Of a DNA stretch of 64,000 bases, positions 17,401-24,824 are shown piece after piece. Positions within the stretch are counted from its first letter, which is position 1. Each line of letters begins with the position of its first letter. This DNA is from Rippkaea orientalis PCC 8801 (GTDB lineage: Bacteria; Cyanobacteriota; Cyanobacteriia; Cyanobacteriales; Microcystaceae), in assembly GCF_000021805.1 (NCBI RefSeq), contig NC_011726.1, positions 2,170,001 to 2,234,000 on the forward strand. Reading direction: 5' to 3'. A program made the position numbers and the translations under genes. The notes below the pieces were generated by a model that saw nothing but the letters and a program-made list of their open reading frames with translations, was not told the DNA's origin and made no database searches.

Positions 17401-17443
17401 AGAAGGATCTAAAAATTATATTCAATTGAGTTTAGAGTTATAA
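14414..17443 (+). CDS. CyRepA1-type plasmid replication protein (DUF3854 primase-like plus helicase)
   Basis: A 1009-aa protein. Residues 150-285 match DUF3854, a toprim-like primase module with LFITEGAKKAGALLTAGY (TEG-K) and IYIVFDQES carrying the acidic residues. Then a helicase core: P-loop SAIGTGKTQGL near residue 325, IIIDEVEQVLWHG Walker B near 410, and QSLGRIREN motif VI near 617. This layout is the cyanobacterial plasmid initiator family CyRepA1. The rest of the window carries housekeeping genes (psbQ, gatC, ycf3), so the replicon is chromosomal and this is a chromosomal copy, perhaps from an integrated plasmid. Reading frame is intact. An ATG follows GAGAACGGAG, a workable ribosome site. 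Confidence 0.85.
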   Translation: MNHRQEWQNSCVDEALINLNVTALEGNSPSDYLLYSDALPRRNDGRVSDSILRRYEHTEQGGWWCSGVDVLTGNEDLWGCFKPNSPRISHDRHKPIKYEHPPNAPTGIFALRVPLHLWQDIEQSYHCDLTTEDINEQLPDLGFWQWVINHPNIPLFITEGAKKAGALLTAGYVAIALPGINNGYRTPHDEFGNRIGKSRLIPQLEKLAISGRKIYIVFDQESKPNTIKAVNTAIRNLGYLFTQAGCQVNVITWLLEWGKGVDDFIANKGLDKFKEVYQKALPLETWKAQGLSQLTYPYDVEVNRRYLGELAIPKTAQLIGIKSAIGTGKTQGLEKIVQEAIANNQKVLVIGHRIKLVEQLCQRFQLPYITEIQNYDVTLGYGLCIDSLHPNSQAKFNPDEWENSLIIIDEVEQVLWHGLNSDTCQKNRVAILKSLKILLQTVLETQGKVFIADADLSDISLDYLISLTGINLKPFIINNTWKPTNKESWTVYNYPETTPKRLVKDLVQHIEQGGKPFICLSAQKLTSNWGTQTLESYLKKQFPDAKILRIDSESLTDPNHAAYQCISQLNEILFNYDIVLASPSIETGVSIDIKGHFTSVWGLAQGVQIATSVCQSLGRIRENIPRYLWVASYGFNKVGNGSTSIPNLLTSNHRVTQLNVRLLQQSDLEALEDIDTEFQAESLLCWAKMAVRVNASMIYYRESILRILEQQNHQVYPNTKVIQSSRNKNNQNNNKTDQTSNQLTEAIEIVREENYHAECQAIAQAEELTNQEYRSLNKRLVKTSSERHRLRKYNLQRRYCIPVTPELVALDNEGWYQKLRLHYFLTIGRCYLADRDTIVAQKLINKGHGSLFIPDFNGCQLGAIIGTMEVLGLPVLLSNNQRKLKPVDEDLQTMAKMAIKNRSEIKTILGIGIAKNSSPITIIRRLLDKIGYGLTCIGLETVAKKRVRVYQVVLPNDQREEVFKQWWYRDENCPGSSEPWFEEYTIAKSNLSQNQQEGSKNYIQLSLEL

Positions 17444-17453
17444 TAATACTGAA

Positions 17454-17480
17454 GGTGCGTCACTATAACAGTAACGCACC
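17454..17480. terminator. Bidirectional hairpin between CyRepA1-like and transaldolase genes
   Basis: GGTGCGT (17454-17460) pairs with ACGCACC (17474-17480), with an extra AC/GT pair inside. It lies 10 bases past the CyRepA1-like stop and 34 before the transaldolase stop. No long T-run follows, so its role as a terminator is probable only. Confidence 0.5.
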
Positions 17481-17513
17481 CCATTGATTTAAACTGTAAT
17501 AAAGGCTTTAGAC

Positions 17514-18677
17514 TTACACTAAACAAATAGCTGATCCTAACCCTGCGGCCATTTCTTCAGCCGTAATTTTGCCATCATTGTTAGTATCGATCGCATCAAA
17601 AACTAGATCGGTTCCGGCCCATTCTTCACGGGTAATAAAGCCATCTCCATCCAAGTCATAAATGCGGAAAATATCAGCCGCCGCATTACAAACTTTTTCG
17701 GCCCCCTCAAGATAGGCTAAGCGATCTTTTAACATCTCTTCTAGGGTTACTAATGCCTTAGTAAAGCCCGTAATTCCTTCGTCTAATTTTTCCAAAGCCA
17801 TCTTATCTTCTTGGTGCATTTTGTCGAAAGTGGCTTTATCAATAGACAGTTTTTCTATCTCCATCGTCGCCGCAACTGCGGGATCAAGTTTGCGAGGTAA
17901 GTCTGCTTCCGTTGACTGTAATTCTTCTAGAAGTTTGGGAGAAATGGTCAATAAATCACAGCCAGCTAACTCACAAATTTCTCCAATATTGCGGAAACTT
18001 GCCCCCATCACTTCGGTTTTATAACCGAATTTTTTGTAATAATTGTAGATGGTGGTAACAGAAATGACCCCAGGATCTTCGTAGGAAGCATAGTCTTTTC
18101 CGGTTTCTTTTTTGTACCAGTCAAGGATGCGTCCCACAAAGGGAGAAATCAAGGTAATGCCAGCTTCTGCACAGGCGATCGCTTGATGTAACCCGAATAA
18201 TAGGGTTAAATTACAGTGAATCCCTTCTTTTTCGAGGATTTCTGCTGCTTTAATACCTTCCCAAGTCGAAGCAATTTTGATCAAGATGCGATCGCGGGAG
18301 ACTCCATTGGCTTCATACTCAGAGATCAAATAACGAGCTTTTTCGAGTGTTGCTTCAGTATCATAGGATAAACGGGCATCAACTTCGGTAGAAACCCGTC
18401 CAGGGATAATTTTAAGGATTTTTAATCCAAAAGCAACTGCCAAGCGATCAAACGCTAAGGTAGCCACATCGGAAGCGGAGGCATCTTTGCCTAATTTTTC
18501 TCTAGCTTGTTTGAGGGTATCATCCACAATATCCTGATATTGGGGCATTTGAGCGGCTGCCGTAATTAATGAAGGGTTTGTGGTGGCATCGCGGGGGGTA
18601 AAGGTTTCAATGGCTTGAATATCCCCTGTATCGGCGACAACAACCGTCATACCCCGTAATTGTTCAAGTAAATTCAT
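17514..18677 (-). CDS. tal: Transaldolase with C-terminal EF-hand pair
   Basis: The 387-aa protein starts as a class I transaldolase barrel: TTNPSLI at 32-38, and [11 protein letters not shown] with Schiff-base Lys134. It transfers dihydroxyacetone units between sedoheptulose 7-phosphate and glyceraldehyde 3-phosphate in the pentose phosphate pathway. Beyond the usual length of about 320 residues there are two EF-hand loops, [12 protein letters not shown] (341-352) and [12 protein letters not shown] (364-375), both with all calcium ligand positions. This fused form occurs in other cyanobacteria, and suggests calcium control or dimer stabilisation, which has not been shown here. The gene stands alone on the minus strand. 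Confidence 0.95.
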   Translation of the reverse strand: MNLLEQLRGMTVVVADTGDIQAIETFTPRDATTNPSLITAAAQMPQYQDIVDDTLKQAREKLGKDASASDVATLAFDRLAVAFGLKILKIIPGRVSTEVDARLSYDTEATLEKARYLISEYEANGVSRDRILIKIASTWEGIKAAEILEKEGIHCNLTLLFGLHQAIACAEAGITLISPFVGRILDWYKKETGKDYASYEDPGVISVTTIYNYYKKFGYKTEVMGASFRNIGEICELAGCDLLTISPKLLEELQSTEADLPRKLDPAVAATMEIEKLSIDKATFDKMHQEDKMALEKLDEGITGFTKALVTLEEMLKDRLAYLEGAEKVCNAAADIFRIYDLDGDGFITREEWAGTDLVFDAIDTNNDGKITAEEMAAGLGSAICLV

Positions 18678-18921
18678 AATTCGTCCTGTAAAATGGCTAA
18701 GAGATTTGATTTTAAGATAGCCACTGAAAGCTAAATTAATGGTAACAATGCTATTGCTCTTAACCTTATCAGGAGCCCCCTTTATTAACCTCAGAATTTC
18801 AGAAAGTTCTAATGATTAAACTTAATAAAGTTATCAAGTCCTAACTTTAGAGACTGTTTGTTAAAGGAACATTAAAAAGCCGTTTTGTCGGGTGGGCAAA
18901 GTTTTCTAATTGGTTATTTCC

Positions 18922-19320
18922 TCAAGATTGAGATTCTAAGCGAATTACCCTTCCTTGTCCATCTGTCCGATAGACCCAAGTTTTTTGACCATTTGTTACC
19001 GTTATCTGCCATCCTTGTACTAGGGCTTGTGTACACAATTCATCGGGTTTTGGCAGTCCTAAACAGCCATCTGGCCAGGTTTTTGGGGAAGATTGTTGAA
19101 TTTGTAATTGATTGGGGTCAATTCCGCTTAAACTTGATACAGCTTGACCTACGGCTTCAATGACCTCTGAGGGGGGAGTATTGTTACTGATCACAGGTTT
19201 TTCGGTTGTTTCAGGGACAGTTGACGTAGGCGGGGAAGCAACGGGAGAGAGAGAGGGTTGAGTACATCCCCAGAGACTAAAACAGAGCAATAACGACCAA
19301 ATACGAGATGATTGTGTCAT
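18922..19320 (-). CDS. Putative lipoprotein (132 aa)
   Basis: The N-terminus (IWSLLLCFSLWGC) is a lipoprotein signal, with Cys19 likely lipidated. A Pro/Ser/Thr-rich linker to about residue 60 is followed by a compact domain with four conserved-looking features: WPDGCLGLP, CTQALVQGWQITV and WVYRTDGQGRVIRL. The Cys pair (WPDGCLG...DELCTQ) may form a disulfide. Similar domains occur in many cyanobacterial exported proteins, but no function is known. ATG at 19320 is the only sensible start. The gene is divergent from the holin-like membrane gene at 19495. Confidence 0.75.
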   Translation of the reverse strand: MTQSSRIWSLLLCFSLWGCTQPSLSPVASPPTSTVPETTEKPVISNNTPPSEVIEAVGQAVSSLSGIDPNQLQIQQSSPKTWPDGCLGLPKPDELCTQALVQGWQITVTNGQKTWVYRTDGQGRVIRLESQS

Positions 19321-19494
19321 AATAGGGGAATTTTACCTTAAATTTTTTATTTTCTTACTTAGACTAGAGTATACAACTCAAAATTTTCTCTAAAATACAT
19401 TTTAAAATGATTTTAGGAGCGAGGGGCGATCGCGTGAAGTTCTCAAAACCATCATCTACACTAAGATTAATACAAGCTCAGAACAATTAAGATT

Positions 19495-19842
19495 ATGAAC
19501 AAATTTTTATTAACTTGGCTAATTACGGCTATATCGTTACTCATTACAGCGTATCTCATTCCAGGGATTGTGATTAAAGGGTTTGTTGTGGCTGCGATCG
19601 CTGCTATTGTTATGGGGTTAATCAATGCTATTGTTCGACCTATTTTGATTATTTTTACGCTTCCCTTAACCTTTCTGACTCTAGGCTTATTTTTGTTAGT
19701 TGTTAATGCCATCTCCTTTTCTTTAGTGAGTTATTTTACCCCTGGATTCGAGATTAATAGTTTTTTGGATGCTCTATTTGGTTCAATTATTTTATCTCTT
19801 ATTTCTGGATTTTTAGGTCAATTATTAGATCAGAAAAGTTAA
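19495..19842 (+). CDS. Phage holin family (YvlD-like) small membrane protein
   Basis: A 115-aa protein made almost entirely of four transmembrane helices (residues 5-22, 28-45, 54-75 and 90-112), with the family signature VMGLINAIVRPILIIFTLP in the second and third. The family (COG1950, YvlD-like) is widespread in bacteria and not restricted to phages; its function is unknown, with an envelope role likely. It is 10 bases from the DUF3124 lipoprotein gene downstream, and the two probably form an operon. The ATG at 19495 follows a weak ribosome site. Confidence 0.88.
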   Translation: MNKFLLTWLITAISLLITAYLIPGIVIKGFVVAAIAAIVMGLINAIVRPILIIFTLPLTFLTLGLFLLVVNAISFSLVSYFTPGFEINSFLDALFGSIILSLISGFLGQLLDQKS

Positions 19843-19852
19843 TCTTGTTATC

Positions 19853-20425
19853 ATGATTAGTTTATTTAAAAAACAAAAATATGAAATTTTGCAGAAGGCA
19901 ATTCTAGGGATACTAATAATCCTGTTAATCTCCTGCTCTAATAATGTTGGCTTAGAAACTCAGACCTCTCCCCAAAATCAAATAGACCAACTTCAATTGG
20001 TTACATTAGATACCCAAAAAGTTGTGATGGGACAGACAGTTTATGTCCCTGTATATTCCCATATTTATCACTTTGATCAACAAAATAATCCCATTAATTT
20101 GTCAGCCACCTTGAGTATTCGTAATACAGATATGACCCATTCAATTATCATTACCACCGTCCGTTATTATGATACAAAGGGTCAATTGATTAGGGAGTTT
20201 ATTAGAAATCCTGTGGAACTAAAACCTCTAGCATCTACCGATGTTTTCATCCAAACAAATGATACAACGGGAGGATTAGGGGCTAACTTTATCGTTGAAT
20301 GGGTAGCTTTACAAACAGTCTATGAACCCGTGATCGAAGCGGTTATGATTAGTACAGCCTCGTCTCAAGGAATTTCATTTATTAGTCCAGGTAGAGTCCT
20401 CAAACAATATAGGCAGCCAAACTGA
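19853..20425 (+). CDS. DUF3124 lipoprotein
   Basis: The 190-aa product has a signal sequence with a lipobox-like LLISCSNN (Cys28) and then a DUF3124 domain: VYVPVYSHIYHFD, LSATLSIRNTD, TTVRYYDTKGQLIREFI and the C-terminal SSQGISFISPGR. The domain is a predicted beta sandwich of the outer or inner membrane periphery, function unknown. It follows the holin-like gene by 10 bases. Start ATG at 19853 lies in a short spacer without a strong ribosome-binding site, consistent with coupling to the upstream gene. Confidence 0.85.
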   Translation: MISLFKKQKYEILQKAILGILIILLISCSNNVGLETQTSPQNQIDQLQLVTLDTQKVVMGQTVYVPVYSHIYHFDQQNNPINLSATLSIRNTDMTHSIIITTVRYYDTKGQLIREFIRNPVELKPLASTDVFIQTNDTTGGLGANFIVEWVALQTVYEPVIEAVMISTASSQGISFISPGRVLKQYRQPN

Positions 20426-20574
20426 GGAAAAAAGTGTTTCAAAACCTTTACAAATTTTTTTCAAGGAAAACCTCGCCACCTCACCAGTCTAGAAACTGAT
20501 ATATCCTAGTCAACACTAAGCATTTTAGCTAAACTAACATTAAAATAAACTTCAATAAGTAGACAAGGAGAACA

Positions 20575-21096
20575 ATGTTGTCCATTCCGGTGTTGATAGT
20601 GAAAAATTCTTGGCGATCGCTAGGGGCGATAATCGCTTTAACCGCAGGAGTAATAGCCCTCAAAGGCATTTTACCCATAGCCCAAGCCCAAACCCCTCCC
20701 TCCAACAGTCCGCTAACCGTACGATCTGACATTCAAGAAGCCAACTCAGAAACCGGGGTAGTGACAGCCAGAGGAAACGTACAAGTCTTCTATCCTTCCC
20801 GTGATATTCAAGGAACCGCAGCCCAAGCCCAGTATTTTAGTCGAGAACGCCGTCTAGTCATGACTGGGGATGTGTTTGTTCTCCAAGAAGGCAACACCAT
20901 GCGGGCAGAAATTATGACCTACCTCATCGATGAAGGGCGATTTATTGCGACCCCCGAATCAGCAAAACAGGTAGAATCGATTTACCTAGTCACCGAAACC
21001 GAGGATACTAGCCCTCAACCTGCCTCCGTTGCCCCCGCTCCTCCCTTAAGTCCGGTTCCACCCCTAACCTTACCTCCCCTAAATCCCAATCCTTAA
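20575..21096 (+). CDS. lptA: LptA/OstA-like lipopolysaccharide transport periplasmic protein
   Basis: The ATG at 20575 follows AAGGAGAAC, a strong ribosome site. The 173-aa product has a long N-terminal signal (residues 1-38 ending AQAQ) and the OstA beta-jellyroll repeats: SETGVVTARGNVQVFYPSRDIQGTAAQAQYFSRERRLVMTGDVFVLQEG, shown here as separate segments near residues 55-105. A Pro-rich tail (PPLSPVPPLTLPP) closes the protein. LptA bridges lipopolysaccharide between the inner membrane LptBFG complex and the outer membrane. It heads an lptA-lptB-lptF cluster, with 54 bases to lptB. Confidence 0.85.
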   Translation: MLSIPVLIVKNSWRSLGAIIALTAGVIALKGILPIAQAQTPPSNSPLTVRSDIQEANSETGVVTARGNVQVFYPSRDIQGTAAQAQYFSRERRLVMTGDVFVLQEGNTMRAEIMTYLIDEGRFIATPESAKQVESIYLVTETEDTSPQPASVAPAPPLSPVPPLTLPPLNPNP

Positions 21097-21150
21097 CCCT
21101 GTGCAACTATCCCCGTTAAAAGTAAAGTTCTAGACTTCTCACTGCCAATA

Positions 21151-21882
21151 ATGACACTTATTTTAGATAAAATTCATAAAAGCTACGGAAAACGGTTTGT
21201 AGTCAATCGGGTGAATATACGGGTTGCCCCCGGCGAAATTGTTGGGCTTCTCGGTCCTAACGGTGCAGGAAAAACTACCACCTTTTATATTGCTACGGGG
21301 TTAATTAAACCCAATGGCGGTAAAGTGTGGCTGCATCAGCAAGATATCACCCGCTTACCCCTCAACAAACGCGCGAGGCTAGGAATCGGCTATATGACCC
21401 AACAAGCGAGTATTTTCCGTCATTTAAGCGTTCAAGAAAACATAAAATTAGCCCTAGAACAAACAGACGTTCCTTTTCGAGAACGGACTAACCGTCTCTA
21501 CCAATTACTGAGGGAATTTCGCTTAGAAAAGATTGCCGATACCAAAGGATCTCAAGTGTCTGGGGGGGAACGACGGCGGACTGAATTGGCCAGGGCACTG
21601 GCGGTAGGATTGCAAGGACCTGAGTTTCTTTTATTAGATGAACCCTTCGCTGGTGTTGATCCCATCGCTGTCTCAGAAATCCAGTCCCTGATTGCCCAAT
21701 TACGCGATCGTAATAACATGGGCATCCTTATTACCGATCACAACGTCCGAGAAACCCTCGCTATTACCAACCGCGCCTATATTATGCGCGATGGACAGAT
21801 CCTTGCGTCAGGGAGTGCCGAGGAACTTTACTCCAATGATCTAGTACGACAGTATTACTTGGGAGAAAACTTCCAATTTTAA
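21151..21882 (+). CDS. lptB: LPS export ABC transporter ATP-binding protein LptB
   Basis: The 243-aa ATPase has Walker A GPNGAGKTTT near residue 36, the Q-loop MTQQASIFRHLSV near 83, ABC signature VSGGERRR near 137, Walker B LLLDEPFAGVDP near 158 and the switch ITDHNVRE near 190. The DHNVRE and MTQQASIFRHLSV strings are typical of LptB. It powers lipopolysaccharide extraction with LptF and LptG. Start ATG at 21151. The lptF-type permease follows after 23 bases, confirming the operon. Confidence 0.95.
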   Translation: MTLILDKIHKSYGKRFVVNRVNIRVAPGEIVGLLGPNGAGKTTTFYIATGLIKPNGGKVWLHQQDITRLPLNKRARLGIGYMTQQASIFRHLSVQENIKLALEQTDVPFRERTNRLYQLLREFRLEKIADTKGSQVSGGERRRTELARALAVGLQGPEFLLLDEPFAGVDPIAVSEIQSLIAQLRDRNNMGILITDHNVRETLAITNRAYIMRDGQILASGSAEELYSNDLVRQYYLGENFQF

Positions 21883-21905
21883 GCAAACTATGAGAGCAAA
21901 ACAGC

Positions 21906-23087
21906 ATGGATATGGCTCAATTTAAAGCGGTGAAGGTGAAACTAGGGATTCCGGGTTTATCCATCATGGATCGCTATCTGTTTATCGAAATTTTGCTCCC
22001 GTTCTTCTTTGGGATGGGGATTTTTACCTCGTTAGGGGTGGCGATCGGAACTCTGTTTGATCTCGTGCGTCGCGTTACCGAATCGGGATTATTAATTACA
22101 GTCGCCCTCAAAATTCTTGTGTTAAAAATGCCAGGATTTATTGTTCTGGCGTTCCCTATGGCAATGTTACTCGCTGCTTTAATGGCCTATAGTCGCCTCT
22201 CGAGTGATAGCGAATTAATTGCTATGCGAAGTCTAGGGATTAGTATTTATCGTCTCGTTATTCCGGCTATTTTGTTTAGCTTACTTGTCACGGGATTGGC
22301 TTTTATTGTTAATGATTGGATTGCTCCGGCCGCCACCCATGAAGCAGCCGTTACCCTAGAAAAAGCAGTCAGTAAAGAACGCCCTAGTTTTGCAGAGCAA
22401 CGTAATATTATCTATCCTGAATATCGCATTATTCAACAGGAGGATGGCAAAGAAACAACGGTATTAAGTCGGTTATTTTATGCAGAAAACTTTAATGGGG
22501 AAGAAATGGAAGAATTAACAATTTTGGACCGCTCCCAAGAAGACGTGAACCAAATTGTGACTTCTCAATCTGCGACGTGGAATGTAGCTCAAAATACTTG
22601 GGATTTTTTCAACGGAACCATTTATATTATTGCGCCTGATGGTTCCTATCGTAATATTGTTCGCTTTCAACATCAACAATTAAAGTTACCCCGTGCACCT
22701 TTAGATTTAGCCAATCGTCGTCAAAATTTTACAGAAATGAGTATCGCTCAAACCAAAGAATATCTAGAGGTAATGAAGTTAAGTGGCAATAAAGAACGGG
22801 TTCGCAAAGTAGAAGTTCGCATTCAAGAAAAGTATGCTTTACCCTTTGTTTGTTTAGTCTTTGGCCTAGTGGGTGCAGCCATGGGGGTTAGACCTCAGAA
22901 TACCAGCAGAGCGACCAGTTTTGGGATTTGTGTAGGCTTGATTTTTAGTTACTATCTTCTCTCCTTTGTCACCAGTTCTTTAGGTATTTGGGGCATTTTA
23001 ACCCCTTTCCTGGCTGCTTGGGCTCCCAATATCCTTGGATTGACCGCAGGAGGGTTATTATTAGTTCAATCTAATTATTTACGATAA
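21906..23087 (+). CDS. lptF: LptF/LptG family permease
   Basis: A 393-aa integral membrane protein with the LptF/LptG layout: three N-terminal helices (residues 25-130, with LPFFFGMGIFTSLGVAIG and MPGFIVLAFPMAMLLAAL), a central periplasmic beta-jellyroll (about 140-300) and three C-terminal helices ending near 390. The family exports lipopolysaccharide with LptB. Only one permease gene is present here; whether it acts as a homodimer or pairs with a distant lptG cannot be told. A strong hairpin follows the stop at 23093-23120. Confidence 0.88.
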   Translation: MDMAQFKAVKVKLGIPGLSIMDRYLFIEILLPFFFGMGIFTSLGVAIGTLFDLVRRVTESGLLITVALKILVLKMPGFIVLAFPMAMLLAALMAYSRLSSDSELIAMRSLGISIYRLVIPAILFSLLVTGLAFIVNDWIAPAATHEAAVTLEKAVSKERPSFAEQRNIIYPEYRIIQQEDGKETTVLSRLFYAENFNGEEMEELTILDRSQEDVNQIVTSQSATWNVAQNTWDFFNGTIYIIAPDGSYRNIVRFQHQQLKLPRAPLDLANRRQNFTEMSIAQTKEYLEVMKLSGNKERVRKVEVRIQEKYALPFVCLVFGLVGAAMGVRPQNTSRATSFGICVGLIFSYYLLSFVTSSLGIWGILTPFLAAWAPNILGLTAGGLLLVQSNYLR

Positions 23088-23092
23088 TGTCG

Positions 23093-23120
23093 CTAGGGGT
23101 CAACGGCTGTTGACCCCTAG
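23093..23120 (+). terminator. Perfect hairpin after lptF
   Basis: CTAGGGGTCAAC and GTTGACCCCTAG form a perfect 12-bp stem with a 4-base loop, 6 bases past the lptF stop. No U-run follows, so it may be a terminator or an mRNA-stabilising stem. Confidence 0.6.
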
Positions 23121-23175
23121 ATAACAAGGTTTCAGCCTAGATAAATCTCTTAACCTTAATCTGTAAGGCTATATC

Positions 23176-23970
23176 ATGATTAATACCCAAGAATTACGCA
23201 TTGGTTGGCTATATCCTACCCTGATGAGTACCTATGGCGATCGCGGCAATGTCATCTGCCTTCAACGTCGCTGTCAGTGGCGTAATATTCCCGTTACTAT
23301 CGTTCCCCTCACTCAAGAAAGTGACGCAACTATCTTTGAACAGGTTGATGTTATTGTCGGGGGAGGAGCCCAAGATCGGCAACAAGAAATCGTGATGCGA
23401 GACTTACAGGGAGCCAAAGCCGAAGCATTACGCGCTAAAATTGAAGGAGGAACTCCGGGGGTCTTTACCTGTGGTTCGCCTCAACTGTTAGGACACTATT
23501 ACGAACCCGCTTTAGGACAACGCATTGAAGGGTTAGGATTACTCGATTTAGTCAGTAAACATCCGGGGCCAAATGTCTCCCGTTGTATTGGTAATGTGGT
23601 CTTTGAAATTACTCCTTCTCCCCTCGCAGAAACCTTGAAAAAACTGTTAGGAAAACCCCCGATTATTATTGGCTTTGAAAATCATGGAGGAAGGACTTAT
23701 TTAGGTCAAGTAGAACCCTTAGGAAAGGTGATTAAAGGGTATGGAAATAATGGCGAAGATGGCTATGAAGGAGCTTTTTATCGTCATGCGATCGCTACCT
23801 ATTCCCATGGTCCTTTGTTACCCAAAAATCCCTTTATTGCTGATTGGTTAATTCAAACCGCGTTACAAGAAAAATATCAAACTGAAATCACCTTAACTCC
23901 TTTGGATGATTCCCTAGCAGAAAAAGCAAGAGAAGCGATGTTAAAACGCCTTGATGTTAATCAACTATGA
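23176..23970 (+). CDS. gatD: GatD-like type 1 glutamine amidotransferase (lipid II amidation)
   Basis: The 264-aa protein is a class I glutamine amidotransferase of the CobQ/CobB-like group. FTCGSPQLLG near residue 100 holds the nucleophilic Cys, and TYSHGPLLPKNP near residue 208 holds the catalytic His with the GPLLPKNP signature of GatD. STYGDRGNVICL at the N-terminus is also typical. GatD pairs with MurT to amidate the isoglutamate of lipid II in peptidoglycan synthesis. No murT is present in the window, so the partner must lie elsewhere or the enzyme has another role. It is 88 bases past lptF. Confidence 0.85.
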   Translation: MINTQELRIGWLYPTLMSTYGDRGNVICLQRRCQWRNIPVTIVPLTQESDATIFEQVDVIVGGGAQDRQQEIVMRDLQGAKAEALRAKIEGGTPGVFTCGSPQLLGHYYEPALGQRIEGLGLLDLVSKHPGPNVSRCIGNVVFEITPSPLAETLKKLLGKPPIIIGFENHGGRTYLGQVEPLGKVIKGYGNNGEDGYEGAFYRHAIATYSHGPLLPKNPFIADWLIQTALQEKYQTEITLTPLDDSLAEKAREAMLKRLDVNQL

Positions 23971-23986
23971 CAAAACCACTTGAGCC

Positions 23987-24793
23987 ATGAAACGTCTATT
24001 TAGTTTGCGAATTTTACCGATTTTACTGCTTAACTATGGGATTTTTTGCGGTCTGTCTCCTGGGATCTTCGCTCAACAATTAGATACTCCTGACGCTTCC
24101 TCTTCCCCTCAATTAAAAACCACTGAAGAACTCTTAAAAAAAGCTTGTAGTTTTCTCAGAGATCAGAAATCTTTTACGGTTGAAGTCGATATTACCTATG
24201 ACGATGTAATTGATTCTGGCGAAAAAGTTCAATACAGTGCTTACCAAAAAGTTTGGGTTAAGAAACCGAATCAATTACGCTCAGATTATGTCGGGGATGA
24301 AAGGAATACCAACTTTTATTATGATGGTAAATCCTTTACTTTATTTACGCCTGATCTCAATCTTTATGGGACGAAAATGGCTCCTTTAAATATTGATGAG
24401 TCTATTGAAGATCTTGAGCAAAACTATGGAATTACGATTCCTCTGTCTAATCTGTTTGTGAGTGATCCGTGTGTTGCTCTAGATTCTGATATCCAAAAAT
24501 CCTTATTTGTGGGAACAAATCTGGTTAACCGCGTCGAAACCTATCATATTTTATTAACAAGAGAAGATAGAGATGTTCAACTTTGGATTAGTAAAGATGA
24601 ACAACCTGTCTTACTTAAAGCTATTATTACTTACAAAAATCTCCCCAGTTCACCTCAATATACAGCCGTTTTTTCTCAATGGAATTTTAATCCTTCAATC
24701 GAGAAAGATACCTTCACTTTTACGGTTCCTGATGATGCCGCTGAGATTGAATTTCTACCTACTAAAGATGTCATGAATAATTCTGAACAATGA
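23987..24793 (+). CDS. DUF2092 (LolA-like) exported protein
   Basis: A 268-aa protein with a signal peptide (residues 1-30, likely cleavage after IFA) and a DUF2092 domain: LKKACSFLRDQKSFTVEVDIT, KVWVKKPNQLRSDYV, NFYYDGKSFTLFTPD and LYGTKMAPLNIDE. The fold is LolA/LppX-like, suggesting it carries a hydrophobic ligand in the periplasm. It is 16 bases past gatD and 31 bases before the repeat-rich secreted protein. DUF2092 proteins next to glycine- and Arg-rich secreted proteins are a recurrent pair, so the two may act together at the envelope. Confidence 0.85.
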   Translation: MKRLFSLRILPILLLNYGIFCGLSPGIFAQQLDTPDASSSPQLKTTEELLKKACSFLRDQKSFTVEVDITYDDVIDSGEKVQYSAYQKVWVKKPNQLRSDYVGDERNTNFYYDGKSFTLFTPDLNLYGTKMAPLNIDESIEDLEQNYGITIPLSNLFVSDPCVALDSDIQKSLFVGTNLVNRVETYHILLTREDRDVQLWISKDEQPVLLKAIITYKNLPSSPQYTAVFSQWNFNPSIEKDTFTFTVPDDAAEIEFLPTKDVMNNSEQ

Positions 24794-24824
24794 AAAAATT
24801 GAAAATGAGTAAGGCGTTAAAAAA

